From: Verrucomicrobiaceae bacterium
GTDB taxonomy: Bacteria; Verrucomicrobiota; Verrucomicrobiia; Verrucomicrobiales; Verrucomicrobiaceae
DNA: 64,000 bases
Reading direction: 5' to 3'
Assembly: GCA_015075365.1 (NCBI GenBank)
Contig: JABTUN010000001.1
Location: forward strand, 1,178,001 to 1,242,000
In this document: one piece after another, positions 27,438 through 36,289 of the stretch
Layout of the letters: each line of letters begins with the position of its first letter
Position numbering within the stretch: position 1 is the stretch's first letter
Notes under the pieces: generated by a model
Databases searched by the model: none
Told to the model about the DNA's origin: nothing
What the model saw: the letters and a program-made list of their open reading frames with translations, nothing else
Position numbers and translations under genes: made by a program

Positions 27438-28121
27438 TCATGCCTTTCCCTGCCCTTCCGCCCAGCGGATGGCGAAGTAGGCCAGCTCACCGGGATCACT
27501 CATGCCCAGCTTCGTGCGGATGTTCATCTTGTGCACATCCACCGTTTTGGTGCTGATCTTCAGCGCGTCCGCCACCTGGGCCGTGTTCTTTCCCTGCCCG
27601 ATGAGCATGAACACTTCAAACTCGCGATCGCTCAGCTCCGCCACGCGGTCCTGGCTCTCCACAGGCGCGCCGGACGAGAACGCCCGCAGGATCTCCTCGG
27701 ACATCTCCTCGCTCACCGCGATCCCGCCTGCCGCGACACGCCGAAGGGCCTGCTCGAGCGTTTTTTGCGGCGCGTTCTTCATCAAGTAGCCGCGCGCGCC
27801 AGCCTTGAGCACCCGCTGCGCATACAGCCGCTCGTCATGCATCGACACGGCCAGCATCGCCATCTTCGGTCTCAGCAAACGCAAGTCTTTGATCAATTCC
27901 AGGCCGGACCGGTCCGGCAGGGAGATGTCCACCACGAGCACGTCGGGCGTGTCCTCGTCCACCTTCCGCACCGCTTCCGCCGCGTTGACCGCCGTCCACG
28001 CGCAGCACATCTCCGGATGAGAATCGAGGAACAGACGCAGCCCCTCGCGCATCATGGTGTGATCATCGACGACAGCCACACGAATCAGGACGTTTTTCTC
28101 CATCGCTTTCATGCCAGCCAT
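27438..28121 (-). CDS. NarL/LuxR-family response regulator
   Basis: 227 residues in the NarL layout. The receiver domain (about 13-130) has the acidic pair VVDD (19-20), phospho-acceptor Asp65 in LVVDISLPD and Lys115 in GYLMKN. A linker leads to a LuxR-type helix-turn-helix (about 163-210) with ELSDREFEVFMLIGQG and ISTKTVDVHKMNIRTKL. It should be phosphorylated by the histidine kinase encoded 37 bp upstream and then bind DNA. ATGs at codons 4 and 7 are alternative starts. It reads towards the giant surface gene about 200 bp downstream, an obvious candidate target. Confidence 0.93.
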   Translation of the reverse strand: MAGMKAMEKNVLIRVAVVDDHTMMREGLRLFLDSHPEMCCAWTAVNAAEAVRKVDEDTPDVLVVDISLPDRSGLELIKDLRLLRPKMAMLAVSMHDERLYAQRVLKAGARGYLMKNAPQKTLEQALRRVAAGGIAVSEEMSEEILRAFSSGAPVESQDRVAELSDREFEVFMLIGQGKNTAQVADALKISTKTVDVHKMNIRTKLGMSDPGELAYFAIRWAEGQGKA

Positions 28122-28158
28122 GAAGCGCTGTCATCCAAAAGCCGTCAACTGATGAAGT

Positions 28159-29541
28159 TCAAACGCGCGGCTTTTTCTGCCGCGGCACGCGTACCGTGAT
28201 GATCGACACGTCTGTCTCCAGCGTTCTTTCCAGCGTGGCATCCAGCGCGCGGAGGCGCTGTGTCATCAAATGCAGTCCCATGCCTGTCGGGCCTGCCGCC
28301 ACAGGCTCCCGAAACGGTTCGCCATCATGCAGCACGCTCAGCACGATGTGATCGTCCTCCAGCCGCGTCGTGATGCTCATGACCGACGGTCTCGAGTGCT
28401 TGCACGCGTTCATCACCAGCTCCTGCGCCACCCGGAAAAACAACTCTCTCGCGCGCGCATCAAGCGCGTCGTCCACATCATCGCCCTCGGCAAAGCACGA
28501 CGTTTGAAACGCGTCACGGGTGAAGCGCGCCAGCTCCTCCAGCGCGTCGCGCACACCATGCGCGTCGAGCCCCACGGGTGAAAGCCCGCGCGCCAGGCCG
28601 CGCGCGATCTCCACCGCCTCCTTCAACTCTTTTACCACCTGGTCGGCCAGCGACGCGGCCTCCGGCTGCCGCCCCTCCTCCAGTCCCAGCATGACCTCCA
28701 TTTTCATTTTCGTCGCGGAGAGACGCTGGCACAGATCATCATGCAGATCGCGGCCAATGCGCCGCCTTTCCTCCTCCGCGGCCTCCAGCAGCAACCGCTC
28801 CGCCTCGCCGAGCCGCTCCACCGCGCCGGCAAACTCACGCGAGATCACCGACAGCTCGTCCTTGCCCTTCAACGGCTCCACCCCGCGGCCGGAGGTCCCC
28901 ACCGCCGAAACCTGGCCCAGCAGCGCCTTCACCCGCCGCACCACCATCTCGTCCATGGCGTACCACAACAGCAGTGTCAGCGCCAGCAGCACGGCTCCAT
29001 GCCTCAATGACTCCAGCCACGCCTCCTCACGAACCTGGCTGAACGAGGCCGCCGGATCATAACGGATCATCACCACCGCCTTGTCAGTCACATCGTAGCT
29101 CTCAAAAAAGGGCGCGATGACCAGCAGCTTCCCTTTTGAGTCTTTCCACTTCAATGACGTTGCCATGCGCTCCATGACAGCCACAGCCTCATTCCACTCC
29201 TCCGCCAGCGGCGAGTCTTCCACATGCACTCCGCGCCATTGCAACTGCGTGGCATGCCGGATCAGGCCGCTTTTGTCACAGACCACGCCCAGCTCCACAT
29301 CCGGCGACAGGGACGCGTAGGCCATCTCCAGTTCTGCAGCCCGGTCCTGCTGCCGCCGGGAAAGATGCTGCAACACACCTGAAAGCCGGCTTCCCGTGTC
29401 CGCCGCCTCCTGCTCCAGGCGTTCCAGCCGCCGCTCCACCAGCCAGCGCTGGTTGCGCCAGTTGTTGAGCAGGATCGTCACCGTGCCAAACAGCAGCACC
29501 ACGACGCTGATACGGCGCTGGATGGAACGCGGGGCCTTCAT
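28159..29541 (-). CDS. Sensor histidine kinase, NarX/DesK (HisKA_3) type
   Basis: 460 residues. A membrane segment (about 11-28) and a second (about 181-198) enclose a periplasmic sensor domain of some 150 residues. A HAMP-like linker follows. The dimerisation helix carries the phospho-acceptor His267 in RRIGRDLHDDLCQRLSATK, with the N-box Asn379 in ELVMNACKHS and the G-box GPTGMGLHLM (417-426) of the ATPase domain. It pairs with the NarL-type regulator downstream. Its start overlaps the stop of the solute-binding protein gene by 4 bp, so the binding protein may present the ligand to this sensor. Confidence 0.92.
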   Translation of the reverse strand: MKAPRSIQRRISVVVLLFGTVTILLNNWRNQRWLVERRLERLEQEAADTGSRLSGVLQHLSRRQQDRAAELEMAYASLSPDVELGVVCDKSGLIRHATQLQWRGVHVEDSPLAEEWNEAVAVMERMATSLKWKDSKGKLLVIAPFFESYDVTDKAVVMIRYDPAASFSQVREEAWLESLRHGAVLLALTLLLWYAMDEMVVRRVKALLGQVSAVGTSGRGVEPLKGKDELSVISREFAGAVERLGEAERLLLEAAEEERRRIGRDLHDDLCQRLSATKMKMEVMLGLEEGRQPEAASLADQVVKELKEAVEIARGLARGLSPVGLDAHGVRDALEELARFTRDAFQTSCFAEGDDVDDALDARARELFFRVAQELVMNACKHSRPSVMSITTRLEDDHIVLSVLHDGEPFREPVAAGPTGMGLHLMTQRLRALDATLERTLETDVSIITVRVPRQKKPRV

Positions 29542-30530
29542 TCGACCACCTCCATGAGCAACGAGTCATCCAGCCACGATGTCTTCGCCGGACCGGCCTT
29601 CATCAATCCTGCCCTTAGCATCAGGGCCGTCGCTTTGGAGGCGAGTTCCTCGATCTTGGGGCTTTCTCCAGCCAGGAGCGCCTTGTTCGCCTCCAGATCC
29701 ACGGGGGCACATCTCCGCACCGCGGCAAAAAACGTCGGTGCTTCGAGCTTTTCGCGCCGTAGCACGATGTCCATGCCTGGAAAGGTTTTTCCTGCGTGTA
29801 GCAATCTCGCCCCCTTCAGTTGCTCGCGAATCAAAGCGTTCAACTGGGGCCTGAACTCCTCACAAGCACGCGGGGACGCCACCATGACGCGCATCACCGG
29901 CACCTCCGGCCTGGGCATGTCCGCCACCTCGCGCACCCGTCCACCATCCCGCAGGCGGCTAGCCCACGGCTCCGAACACGCCACGGCGTCCACCACCTTG
30001 TCAGCCAACGCCTGCTCCATCTCCGCCTGGATCATCGGCACCACCTTCACATCGCCAAATCCCATGCCCGCCTGCTCCAGCACGGCAGCCAGCACATAGC
30101 CGCCAGGGCCGCGCACATCCACACCCATCTTTGCCCCCTTTAGCGACTTCATATCCCGCAGATCTGGCCGTGCCAGGATCACGTCCGCCCCTTGGGACTC
30201 GTCCAGCACCATCACCACACGCAGATCCTGTCCTGCTTCCCGCATCCGGAGCACCGTGTCGAGGGTTGCCACCACCACATCCGCCGCCCCATTGCCCAGC
30301 GCGCGCATCACCGCGGACGACCAGGGCAGCTCGATCATCTGGAACTCATCCGCCGGCAGTTCGCCTCGCGCGTGTGCCAGAACGATCGCCTCCGCCCCCG
30401 GCCACAAGGCCGGGGCCACTCGCAGCCTCTGCCGCCGCTCCTGATCCGGCCACCAAACGACCATCACAAGCAATACCACCGCACCGAGCGGGACGAACAG
30501 GTGCTTTGCTCTGCTTTCTGGCAGGTTCAT
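29538..30530 (-). CDS. NMT1/SsuA-like solute-binding protein linked to a sensor kinase
   Basis: 330 residues from the ATG at 30530. A hydrophobic N-terminus (HLFVPLGAVVLLVMVVWW) serves as anchor or signal without a lipobox. The rest is a two-lobed periplasmic binding protein of the NMT1/nitrate-sulfonate-taurine type: RVAPALWPGAEAIVLA, DVVVATLDTVLRMREAG, SLKGAKMGVDVRGPGGYVL and VDAVACSEPW. These normally feed ABC importers, yet no permease or ATPase gene is nearby. Instead it overlaps the histidine kinase by 4 bp, suggesting a sensing role. The ligand is unknown. Confidence 0.85.
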   Translation of the reverse strand: MNLPESRAKHLFVPLGAVVLLVMVVWWPDQERRQRLRVAPALWPGAEAIVLAHARGELPADEFQMIELPWSSAVMRALGNGAADVVVATLDTVLRMREAGQDLRVVMVLDESQGADVILARPDLRDMKSLKGAKMGVDVRGPGGYVLAAVLEQAGMGFGDVKVVPMIQAEMEQALADKVVDAVACSEPWASRLRDGGRVREVADMPRPEVPVMRVMVASPRACEEFRPQLNALIREQLKGARLLHAGKTFPGMDIVLRREKLEAPTFFAAVRRCAPVDLEANKALLAGESPKIEELASKATALMLRAGLMKAGPAKTSWLDDSLLMEVVE

Positions 30531-30593
30531 ATGAGCAATCTGGCACACGCCGGCACTCCATGCACGGGGTAGATTGCGCTCCGTGAGCGGCCG

Positions 30594-31649
30594 TCATGCG
30601 TGGGCTCTCAGCCACCCGATGCTGCGCTCGAACTCACCCTTCTGGTAGGCGATCTCGGCGTCTTTTTTGCCGGGTCCGTCGGGTGCCTTGAAGCTGTCGA
30701 GCTTCTTGCCCTTCTTTGCGAGGCCGAGCCAGGCTTTGTACATTTCGCTGTCACGATGATACGGGAAGATTTTCCAAAACTCGTCCTTCGCGACCTCGAA
30801 AGGCCGCGCGAAGCCGGAGATGGTCTCCACTTGAAGCGGCACGCCGGGCGCAAGCTCGGCAAAACGCTTCGCATAAGCTTTGAAATCAATGATGCCTTCG
30901 CCAATCGCGGTCCATTGCACAACGACACTGCCGTTCTCTCCCTCCCACAGCATGCTGTCGCGCACGCTGGAGCACACGGTGACAGGGCCGAGCACTTCAA
31001 GGTGTTTCATCGGTTCCTCCAGCGCCCAGACGGCATTTCCAGGGTCGATGTTGGCGCCAACGTAGCCTTTGCCGGCCGCTTCGATGAGCTCCCGCAGTTC
31101 CGTGCTTTGCATGTCACCCGCGTGGTTCTCGATCGCGATTTTGATGCCCTCGGCCTCGGCACGGGTTTGGTTGGCTTTGATGGCCTTGATCGTGTTTTCG
31201 ATGTGTTTCGCAATTCCGCCGTCCGTGGAGCGGTCTTTCTGATTGCCCAGATAACAGCGCGCGACGGGCGAGCCGAGCGCTTTGGCGATCTTGATGGTGA
31301 GGGCGAGATGCTCCGCACCAGTGCCGTTCGCGGGCTTCCAGGTGTTCGAGCTTTCACACACGCTGCCGGTGCCGACATAGATTTTCACGCCCGCGCGGTC
31401 CGCCTGCTCTTTGAGGCCCTTCAAGTAGGCGTCCTCAAGGCTCTCGAAGGGCAGCAGTTCAGAGATGAAAATCGTGTCGAGCTTCAGCGAGGCTGCGTAG
31501 TCGATGTACTGCGGCGCTTTCCAGCCGGTGGCACGCACGGCGAAGTGATCGAGCCCGATCGGAAGCTTCCCTCCCTGGATGGCGGCTTTGGAAATCGAGG
31601 AAGCGGCAGCGGTGGCAATGGTGGACGTAATAAAGGAGCGGCGGTTCAT
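30594..31649 (-). CDS. Exported xylose-isomerase-like TIM-barrel protein (sugar phosphate isomerase/epimerase family)
   Basis: 351 residues from the ATG at 31649. The start MNRRSFITSTIATAAASS is a twin-arginine type signal, so it should be exported folded. The remainder is an AP-endonuclease-2/xylose-isomerase-like barrel. The acidic metal or proton-shuttle residues sit in EGIKIAIENHAGD, VGANIDPGNAVWALEEP and the late LQVETISGF strand. Members epimerise or isomerise sugars and keto-sugars; verrucomicrobial and planctomycete genomes carry many of these Tat-exported copies. The exact substrate is not readable. It precedes the solute-binding gene by 63 bp on the same strand but may be a separate unit. 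Confidence 0.85.
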   Translation of the reverse strand: MNRRSFITSTIATAAASSISKAAIQGGKLPIGLDHFAVRATGWKAPQYIDYAASLKLDTIFISELLPFESLEDAYLKGLKEQADRAGVKIYVGTGSVCESSNTWKPANGTGAEHLALTIKIAKALGSPVARCYLGNQKDRSTDGGIAKHIENTIKAIKANQTRAEAEGIKIAIENHAGDMQSTELRELIEAAGKGYVGANIDPGNAVWALEEPMKHLEVLGPVTVCSSVRDSMLWEGENGSVVVQWTAIGEGIIDFKAYAKRFAELAPGVPLQVETISGFARPFEVAKDEFWKIFPYHRDSEMYKAWLGLAKKGKKLDSFKAPDGPGKKDAEIAYQKGEFERSIGWLRAHA

Positions 31650-31691
31650 ATGTGGGAGGATGGTGAGCAAAAAACCGGTGGTTGGAAATCA

Positions 31692-31717
31692 AAAGGACCG
31701 CGCGGGCGCGGTCCTTT
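31692..31717 (-). terminator. Rho-independent terminator after the Lys/Ala/Pro-rich gene
   Basis: A 12-bp perfect inverted repeat AAAGGACCGCGC...GCGCGGTCCTTT with a 2-base centre (realistically an 11-bp stem with a 4-base loop) sits 36 bp after the stop of the 31753-32403 gene. On the minus strand it ends in TTTT. The flanking A and T runs make it potentially bidirectional. Confidence 0.85.
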
Positions 31718-31752
31718 CGATCAAGATGCGATTTGAGCCGGTGCAAGCATCA

Positions 31753-32403
31753 TCATCGAATGATGATCTTCACCGCGCCCTGGCCTTGGCGGTCGTCGGC
31801 GGAGGAAACGAGGATCTGGGCCAGATGATGACCGCTGCGCCACGGCGCGTTGTTGATCGGACGCACCTGGATCAAGTAAGCGCCGGTGCCCGCGTTGCGG
31901 AAGGAGGTGATGTTGTTGCTGAACGGTGCCTGCTGGCCGGGCACTTCAAAGTACTCCATGATGGTGAAGTGGTCCTTCGTCAGTTCCGTGACGGGCCAGC
32001 CATTGCTGCTCACGAGCACGAGGATGTTTGCCGGGTGCGTGTTGCCGCTGGCAGCAGCACCAGCCGAGGACTGCGCGGCGATGGTGAGCGAGTTCGCGCC
32101 GCCGGAGCCAGGTTTGGGTGCGATCATTTTGACCGCCGGCATCACGGTTGCCACGGGTGCGGGCTTTGGAGCGGGAGTCTCAAAAACAGGCTTCATCACA
32201 GGTTCCGGCTCCGGCTTGCGCACGGCGGCAGGTGCTGGCGCAGGTTTGACAGGCTTCGCCACCTTGGACGGTTTCACCGGCACCTTTTTCTGCACCGTTC
32301 TGGCCGCTGGTTTTTTGGCGGGTGCCGCCTTCTTTTTAGGCGCTGGTTTTTTCGCAGCGGGTTTTTTGGCAGGTGCCTTCTTCGGAGCAGGTTTTTTGGC
32401 CAT
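31753..32403 (-). CDS. Lys/Ala/Pro-rich protein with histone-H1-like tail and a C-terminal globular domain
   Basis: 216 residues. The first 60 or so are almost only Lys, Ala and Pro (MAKKPAPKKAPAKKPAAKK, then KKKAAPAKKPA), like the tails of bacterial histone-H1-like proteins that bind nucleic acid. A Pro/Val linker follows, then a compact domain of about 100 residues (NSLTIAAQSSAG, ILVLVSSNGWPVTELTKDHF, AYLIQVRPINNAPW, GAVKIIIR) resembling an Ig-like or fibronectin-type beta-sandwich. No signal peptide is visible. The combination of a DNA-binding-like tail with a sandwich domain is unusual and I do not recognise a family. A strong terminator follows it. Confidence 0.72.
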   Translation of the reverse strand: MAKKPAPKKAPAKKPAAKKPAPKKKAAPAKKPAARTVQKKVPVKPSKVAKPVKPAPAPAAVRKPEPEPVMKPVFETPAPKPAPVATVMPAVKMIAPKPGSGGANSLTIAAQSSAGAAASGNTHPANILVLVSSNGWPVTELTKDHFTIMEYFEVPGQQAPFSNNITSFRNAGTGAYLIQVRPINNAPWRSGHHLAQILVSSADDRQGQGAVKIIIR

Positions 32404-32973
32404 GGTGCGCGGTGGTTGGTTTGATTTTTACATTTTTTGCAGGCTAACAAGATTTGCTCCCTCCTGTCGAGATTCCTCTTGAGAGAATGCCGAACAAAAT
32501 CCCGGTGCAGCTCCCGCAAACGCGGTGAGGCCTCGAAGCGCTCCCTCTCACCAAAGTGGTGACAGGGCGGACAATGACCGTGGCAATTCAGCGACTCAGG
32601 AAGCGTCTGGGCACCCTTTTTGTTCCCAAATTTATAGAACACTAAATGTGATCACCTGAACAGCATTCTTGCTTTTGGAATTAGAGACGAAAATTCTGAA
32701 AAGTGGATTGCAAAAACTCCCAAACCTCGATTATAAGCATTAATTGAATTTTTAGCTGGATAAGGTGCTTTCGGTGGTTCGGGCGTCCTGTCTGGCCAGT
32801 TCCCTCCCTGTCTCATGATCCCTGTCCTTGCCGCTGACATGGCCTTTCAGCCGCATTTCTGGTGCCCAGCCAGATGGGAGAAGCGCGTCCAGCAGGCGCT
32901 GCGGCGGCGGCTCGTCCAGGTGGGAGAGTTTCTTCAAGTAGGAAGCTGGCCGTGGTTTGGTGCTGCGGATGCG
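32404..32973. other. Intergenic region between the Lys/Ala/Pro-rich gene and the dcw cluster
   Basis: This 570-bp stretch has no gene I can support firmly. Bases about 32630-32770 are much more AT-rich than the surroundings and probably hold the promoters for the divergent units, though I could not fix -35/-10 boxes. A minus-strand frame from 32642 encodes Cys-rich sequence (CHGHCPPCHHF, later LLACKKC) before running into the next gene out of frame; it is discussed as a weak finding. mraZ, often found just before rsmH, is absent. Confidence 0.6.
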
Positions 32974-34008
32974 ATGGACGAAGACCAGCCCTGGGGCCGC
33001 ACTCTGCTCTCATCCCGCCCGGCAGACGGCGGAGGAGGTTCCGCAGGTGGTGAAAACGACCCCTCGGAGCACGCCGGTCGTCAGTTGCCCTTTTATCACC
33101 TCCCTGTCCTGCTTCAGGAGGTGGTGGACCTTCTCCAGCCGGCTCCAGGAAAACTGGTTTTCGACGGTACACTCGGCGGCGGCGGTCATAGTGAAGCGCT
33201 GCTCCAGCATGGAGCCCGTGTGGTGGCGATGGACCAGGATGAGGAGGCGCTCGCCCACGCCAGCGCACGCCTCAAAGGCTACGCGGACCAATTTTGTGCC
33301 CTGCGCGGCAATTTCCGCCACTTTCCGCAGATCGTGGAAGAAGCGGGCATCTCCGGCTTCGACGGCATGCTGGTCGATATCGGCGTGTCCAGCCACCAGC
33401 TCGACGACGGCGCGCGCGGCTTCTCCTTTAACAAAGAGGCGCCGCTCGACATGCGCATGGACACGGATGCGGATCAAACCGCCGCCGACTTGGTGAACAC
33501 CGCCGCGGAGGAGGAACTGGTGCGCATTCTCTTTGAGTATGGTGAAGAGCCGCAGGCACGCCGTATCGCCCGTGCCATCGTCAAGGCGCGCGCCTCCCGC
33601 CTCATCACGACGACCACACAGCTCGCGGAGATCGTCGCCGCCGCGTCACCGAAGCGTGGCAAGCGCCACCCGGCCACGCTCACCTTCCAGGCCCTGCGCA
33701 TCGCGGTAAATGATGAGCTGGCCGCGCTGCGTGACTTCCTGGCCGCCGCTCCCCGGTGGCTGAAGCCGGGCGGACGCCTCGCCGTGATCACTTTTCACTC
33801 TCTGGAAGACCGGATCGTGAAACAGACGCTCGCCCATCTCTCCGCGCCGGAACTGGACCGCCCGGAATGGCCCGCGCCGAGGCCGAACCCGGACTGCGTG
33901 CTCAAATTGATCACTCGCAAGCCAGTCGAGGCCTCCGAGCACGAGATTGATCTCAATCCCCGCGCCCGCAGCGCCCGTCTGCGTGTCGCCGAACGCCTGC
34001 CGTCATGA
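32974..34008 (+). CDS. rsmH: 16S rRNA m4C1402 methyltransferase RsmH (MraW)
   Basis: 344 residues from the ATG at 32974. The open frame extends to 32815, but the extra residues do not resemble the family. Conserved blocks are YHLPVLLQEVV, the SAM-binding FDGTLGGGGHSEALL, VVAMDQDEEAL, LVDIGVSSHQLDDGARGFSF and the C-terminal ITFHSLEDRIVKQ. RsmH methylates N4 of C1402 in the ribosomal P site using SAM. Typical length is about 310, so the 38-residue Gly/Ser-rich N-terminal extension is doubtful. It is the first gene of the dcw cluster; its stop overlaps the ftsL-like start by 4 bp. Confidence 0.93.
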   Translation: MDEDQPWGRTLLSSRPADGGGGSAGGENDPSEHAGRQLPFYHLPVLLQEVVDLLQPAPGKLVFDGTLGGGGHSEALLQHGARVVAMDQDEEALAHASARLKGYADQFCALRGNFRHFPQIVEEAGISGFDGMLVDIGVSSHQLDDGARGFSFNKEAPLDMRMDTDADQTAADLVNTAAEEELVRILFEYGEEPQARRIARAIVKARASRLITTTTQLAEIVAAASPKRGKRHPATLTFQALRIAVNDELAALRDFLAAAPRWLKPGGRLAVITFHSLEDRIVKQTLAHLSAPELDRPEWPAPRPNPDCVLKLITRKPVEASEHEIDLNPRARSARLRVAERLPS

Positions 34009-34424
34009 AATCGCGCCGCACCACCCGCTATCGCAATGCCCTCGGACTGCCCGCCATCACTGTCATCATCGTCGTGGTGGCGTCGCTGGCGCTTGGCGGG
34101 CTCGGCATTGTGATCAGCAAGAACCGCGTCCGCGCCCTCGGCGAGGAGCAGCGCAAGGTCGAGGAGGAGATCCGTCTGCTGCGCTCGGAGATCGTCAAGC
34201 TCGAGCAGCATCGCGAAAAGGTCTTCACCTCCGCGCGCCTCCAGCCCCGCCTGACGAAGGCGGCGACCATGCTCAAGGACCTGGAGGAGGAGCACCTGCT
34301 CTTCCTGCCCTCTCCGCCGCCCTCCCAGGCTCACGACAACACGGCCGCGCCCGTGGCCGAGGCGGTCGTGCCTGCCGCCATCCCCATTGCCCGCGCCGCG
34401 GCTCAGCCCGGCGCCTCCCGATAA
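34005..34424 (+). CDS. FtsL-like small bitopic division protein
   Basis: 139 residues. A basic cytoplasmic start (MKSRRTTRYRN), one membrane helix (about 15-38, ITVIIVVVASLALGGLGIVI) and a periplasmic coiled coil (about 40-105, rich in Glu/Arg/Leu heptads) make the FtsL/DivIC architecture. A Pro/Ala tail follows. Sequence identity in this family is always weak, so the call rests on topology and on the position between rsmH and ftsI, exactly where ftsL lies in other dcw clusters. FtsL joins FtsB and FtsQ to activate septal FtsWI. Confidence 0.8.
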   Translation: MKSRRTTRYRNALGLPAITVIIVVVASLALGGLGIVISKNRVRALGEEQRKVEEEIRLLRSEIVKLEQHREKVFTSARLQPRLTKAATMLKDLEEEHLLFLPSPPPSQAHDNTAAPVAEAVVPAAIPIARAAAQPGASR

Positions 34425-34428
34425 ACCC

Positions 34429-36288
34429 GTGAGCCAGTCCCTGCCCAATCAAGCCCAGCTACGCCGCGACCGCCCTCTGTGCCGCCGCATGCTGGTGCTC
34501 TTGTTTGTGCTGCTCGCCGGCTTTGGCGTGCTCACCTGGCGGCTGGCGGTCGTCCAGATGAAGGAGGCACCCCGCCTGGCGGAGCTCGCCGCCAAAAAGT
34601 ACCAGCGCCACATCGTGCTGCCAGCGCGCCGCGGCACCATCCGGGATGTGAACGACGAGTTCCTCGCCTTCGACGAGTCGGTGAACGAGCTCTACACCGA
34701 CCGCACGCATCTGCGGGAGATCATCACCGTGCGCCACCACCTCGCGGCCATTCGTGGCGTGAAGGCGGCGGATCTGCGCGCGCAGCTCGGCGAGGCGGAA
34801 ACCCTTGCCGCCTATTACGGCCATGTGGCGCGCGTGCTGGCTGCCATCGTGCCCACACCCGAGGCTGAATTGCGCAAAATGCTCGCCTCCGACAAGCCGG
34901 AGATCGTCCTCGCCAGGAAAGTGCCGGATGAGACCGCGCGGCAATGGGAGCTGCTCTTCAAAGCGGAGCACGTCATCGGCGTGCATCTCCGCCCCGCCGT
35001 CGAACGCAGCTTCCCGGCGGAAGACCGGCTCGCGCTCTTCATCGGCGACACGGACAGCGCCAACCACGGCCGCTGGGGCGTCGAAAAACTCATGGATGGC
35101 ATGCTCTCCGGCGTGCCTGGAGAGCAGTTCATCGAGCGCGACCGCGCCGGCCACGAACTGCCTGCCTATCGAGGCCAGGTCGTCGAACCGCGCCACGGCC
35201 ATGACATCCACATCACCATCGACATGCAGCTCCAGGACATCGTCGAGTCCATCTGCGACCGCGCCTTCCTTTCGCACGGGGCGAAACGCGCCATCATCGC
35301 CGTTACGGACGTCCACACCGGCTCCATCCTCGCCGCCGCGGCACGCCCGCACCGCGATTCGTCCAATCCGGACGTGAACACCTGGACGAACCTCGTCATC
35401 GCCGGCAATTACGAGCCCGGCTCCACCTTCAAGGTCGTCACCCTCGCCGCCGCTCTCGACAAACGGAAGGTCACGCCAACCGACATCATCGATTGCGAGC
35501 AGATGTTCTACTCCGAGCCTTCTCTGAAGGTCAAGCTCAGCGATGACGAGCCTCTCGGGCGCCAGACGGTCAGAGGTGTGCTTGTCCACTCCAGCAACAT
35601 CGGCACCTACAAGATCAGCAAGCGGGTTGGACGCGAGGGCATCCTCGAATACGCCCAGCGCTTCGGCTTTGGCAGCCGCACCGGCGTCGGCCTCACTGGC
35701 GAAAGCCCCGGCAGCATCAACACCGGCCGGTGGAGCAACACCACCTACTCACGCATGCCCATCGGCTACGAGGTCAATGCCACCGTGCTGCAGGTCTGCA
35801 TGGCCTATGGCGCCATCGCCAATGGCGGCACGCTCATGCAGGCGCGCATCATCGACCGCATCACCGGCCCGGATGGCAAAACGGAGGTCGTCCCGCCGCA
35901 GCCCGTCGGCCAGGCCTGCTCCGCCGCCACCGCCGCGCATCTGCGCGATTTTCTCGAAGGCGTCGTGCTTGAGGGCACCGGCAGCCGCGCCGTCGTGCCG
36001 GGCATCCGCGTCGCCGGCAAGACAGGCACCTCCCGCCGCTACGATCCCGAGAAGAAAAAGTACATCGACGACCACTTCATCACCTCCTTCGCCGGCTTCG
36101 CGCCCGTGGAGAAGCCGCAGATCGCCTGCGTCGTCATGATCGACGACCCTGTCGGTGCTGAGCGTGACCTGCGCGGCGGAAAAATCGCCGCCCCCATTTT
36201 TGCCGAGGTCGTGCGCGAGGCGCTGCACCACCTCACCACCCGCCACCAGAAGCGCATGAACCTCGCGCAGAAAGGAGGCCAGCAGTAA
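34429..36288 (+). CDS. ftsI: Division transpeptidase FtsI/PBP3 (class B penicillin-binding protein)
   Basis: 619 residues from a GTG at 34429, 4 bp after the ftsL-like stop. A single membrane anchor (about 20-42) is followed by the class B dimerisation domain and the transpeptidase domain. Catalytic motifs are all present: SxxK as STFK (Ser332-Lys335), SxN as SSN (388-390) and KTG (531-533). It cross-links septal peptidoglycan in the periplasm with FtsW. No PASTA domains are seen at the C-terminus, which ends in a short basic tail. The next gene, murE, begins 1 bp later. Confidence 0.95.
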   Translation: MSQSLPNQAQLRRDRPLCRRMLVLLFVLLAGFGVLTWRLAVVQMKEAPRLAELAAKKYQRHIVLPARRGTIRDVNDEFLAFDESVNELYTDRTHLREIITVRHHLAAIRGVKAADLRAQLGEAETLAAYYGHVARVLAAIVPTPEAELRKMLASDKPEIVLARKVPDETARQWELLFKAEHVIGVHLRPAVERSFPAEDRLALFIGDTDSANHGRWGVEKLMDGMLSGVPGEQFIERDRAGHELPAYRGQVVEPRHGHDIHITIDMQLQDIVESICDRAFLSHGAKRAIIAVTDVHTGSILAAAARPHRDSSNPDVNTWTNLVIAGNYEPGSTFKVVTLAAALDKRKVTPTDIIDCEQMFYSEPSLKVKLSDDEPLGRQTVRGVLVHSSNIGTYKISKRVGREGILEYAQRFGFGSRTGVGLTGESPGSINTGRWSNTTYSRMPIGYEVNATVLQVCMAYGAIANGGTLMQARIIDRITGPDGKTEVVPPQPVGQACSAATAAHLRDFLEGVVLEGTGSRAVVPGIRVAGKTGTSRRYDPEKKKYIDDHFITSFAGFAPVEKPQIACVVMIDDPVGAERDLRGGKIAAPIFAEVVREALHHLTTRHQKRMNLAQKGGQQ

Positions 36289-36289
36289 C

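Noticed and set aside
29538..30530. Component of a nitrate/sulfonate ABC importer
   Set aside because: No permease or ATPase gene is adjacent and the gene overlaps a histidine kinase; sensing is the simpler reading.
32815..32973. N-terminal extension of RsmH
   Set aside because: The residues before the ATG at 32974 have no resemblance to the family and lie in what should be the promoter side of the cluster.
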